Source: Pseudoips prasinana
Taxonomy: Eukaryota; Arthropoda; Insecta; Lepidoptera; Nolidae
DNA: 64,000 nucleotides
Direction of reading: 5' to 3'
Assembly (NCBI GenBank): GCA_951640165.1
Contig: OX621263.1
Span: forward strand, 5,044,501 to 5,108,500
Shown in pieces: positions 63,325-64,000 of the stretch. Under the pieces are notes generated by a model. The model saw only the letters and a program-made list of their open reading frames with translations, was not told the DNA's origin and did no database searches. A program made the position numbers and the translations under genes. The stretch's first letter is position 1, and every line of letters starts with the position of its first letter.

Positions 63325-63685
63325 TATAACGATATACGATTGGGGCCCGTATTCCTATGGTTTAAGTAAAATTCTATTCTACCCTTAGTGAATTCGTGTA
63401 TTAACTTTTTTATTTATTTTTATTATTTACATTCTTCATGCAAGAGTTATACACTAAATATTACATGTTTTCGTGTAATGATCACTTATAGATTTAAACC
63501 ACGTGCGAAGAAAATTGACAATGATTAATAAATTAATTATAATAAATTAAATACTTGAGTTAAACATTTAAATTTATTTTAAATATATAAATGAATAAAA
63601 ACCATTGACATTATCAGATTACAATTTTTAATTCTAACGTCAACTCACGAAAAGGTTAAAATAATAATAATAATAATGTCCTCCT
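63325..63685. other. No recognisable gene
   Basis: AT-rich spacer with an (AAT)n run just before the SINE. Confidence 0.5.
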
Positions 63686-64000
63686 AGCCGAACTCGGCCA
63701 CGGCGGCCAGTCTCAACAGAGATTGGCCATCTGCGCAGGACATTATTTATAGTGCTCAAGTGTGTGCGCAAACACAGGAGCACTTGCTATTCCATCTCTC
63801 TCATGATCCGATGGGACGCCTTAGCGACACGACCGGAAAGAGGTCAGGCACAGGACCGTCGGCTTTACGTGCTCTCCGAGGCACGGGGGTATAATACCGC
63901 CAACTCCCAGATCGGGCTGATGTTGAGAAATTTTTCTTTTTACAGAAAAGTCCCAAAATCACTTTTGGCCCGACCCAGGATTTGAACCCAGGACCTCATT
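63686..64000 (-). repeat. SINE family C, copy running off the window
   Basis: 'agccgaactcggccacggcg' to the B-box region 'aggatttgaacccaggacct', cut by the window end. Nearly identical to 13790-14117. The open frame at 63752-63985 is part of the SINE. Confidence 0.8.

Overview
The window looks like nuclear DNA of a moth or butterfly. It is AT-rich, has no bacterial or organellar operon structure, and is packed with repeat types typical of Lepidoptera: several tRNA-headed SINE families, Helitrons of the 'ctagctgtgccccgcgg' / 'cgcgggcaaaagctag' type, R1-clade and RTE-type LINEs, a mariner, a Ty3/gypsy element, and fold-back MITEs. I find no host gene I can name. One possible exon (48142-48312), a weak short ORF (15196-15414) and a 2.6 kb repeat-poor block after 48.3 kb are the only places where host gene structure is plausible.

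Layout. 0-7.4 kb: an apparently intact mariner (12-1295), SINE A, a scrap of FP-like ORF, then a degenerate Ty3/gypsy element (1843-7348) whose 5' LTR is split by a deleted Tc1-type transposon (1933-2881). 7.4-18.3 kb: an old dispersed repeat (family D) carrying a 5'-truncated R1-like LINE with a 15-bp target duplication, LINE tails, SINEs, palindromes, and a tandem duplication split by an RNase H-bearing LINE fragment. 18.77-22.42 kb: the most unusual element, a spliced DNA transposon with terminal inverted repeats, a DDE_Tnp_4-like core and a C-terminal SWIM-like zinc motif. It carries a Helitron end in its intron and a TTAA-flanked fold-back MITE in its 3' region. 22.5-43.8 kb: fragments of LINE 3' ends, SINEs, Helitrons and MITEs, plus a CR1/jockey-type LINE (32.5-34.5 kb) whose reverse-transcriptase active site is mutated. 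43.96-47.72 kb: a GC-rich R1-clade LINE inserted in a SINE with a 13-bp target duplication; its 3' tail is scattered as truncated copies elsewhere in the window. 51.0-51.6 kb: a hAT-type MITE with a perfect 8-bp target duplication. 52.2-53.8 kb: a Helitron remnant encoding the end of a PIF1-like helicase. 54-64 kb: a SINE-in-MITE composite present twice, paired Helitrons, a LINE with an uninterrupted 532-codon reverse-transcriptase ORF (59595-61193), and more SINEs and MITEs.

The genes do not form a pathway. They are independent selfish elements nested in each other, and the nesting gives a relative order of insertion. Such dense nesting with almost no host coding sequence would fit a heterochromatic or W-linked region or a piRNA-producing locus, but that is inference. 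Family names rest on motif recognition by eye; no database search was possible.
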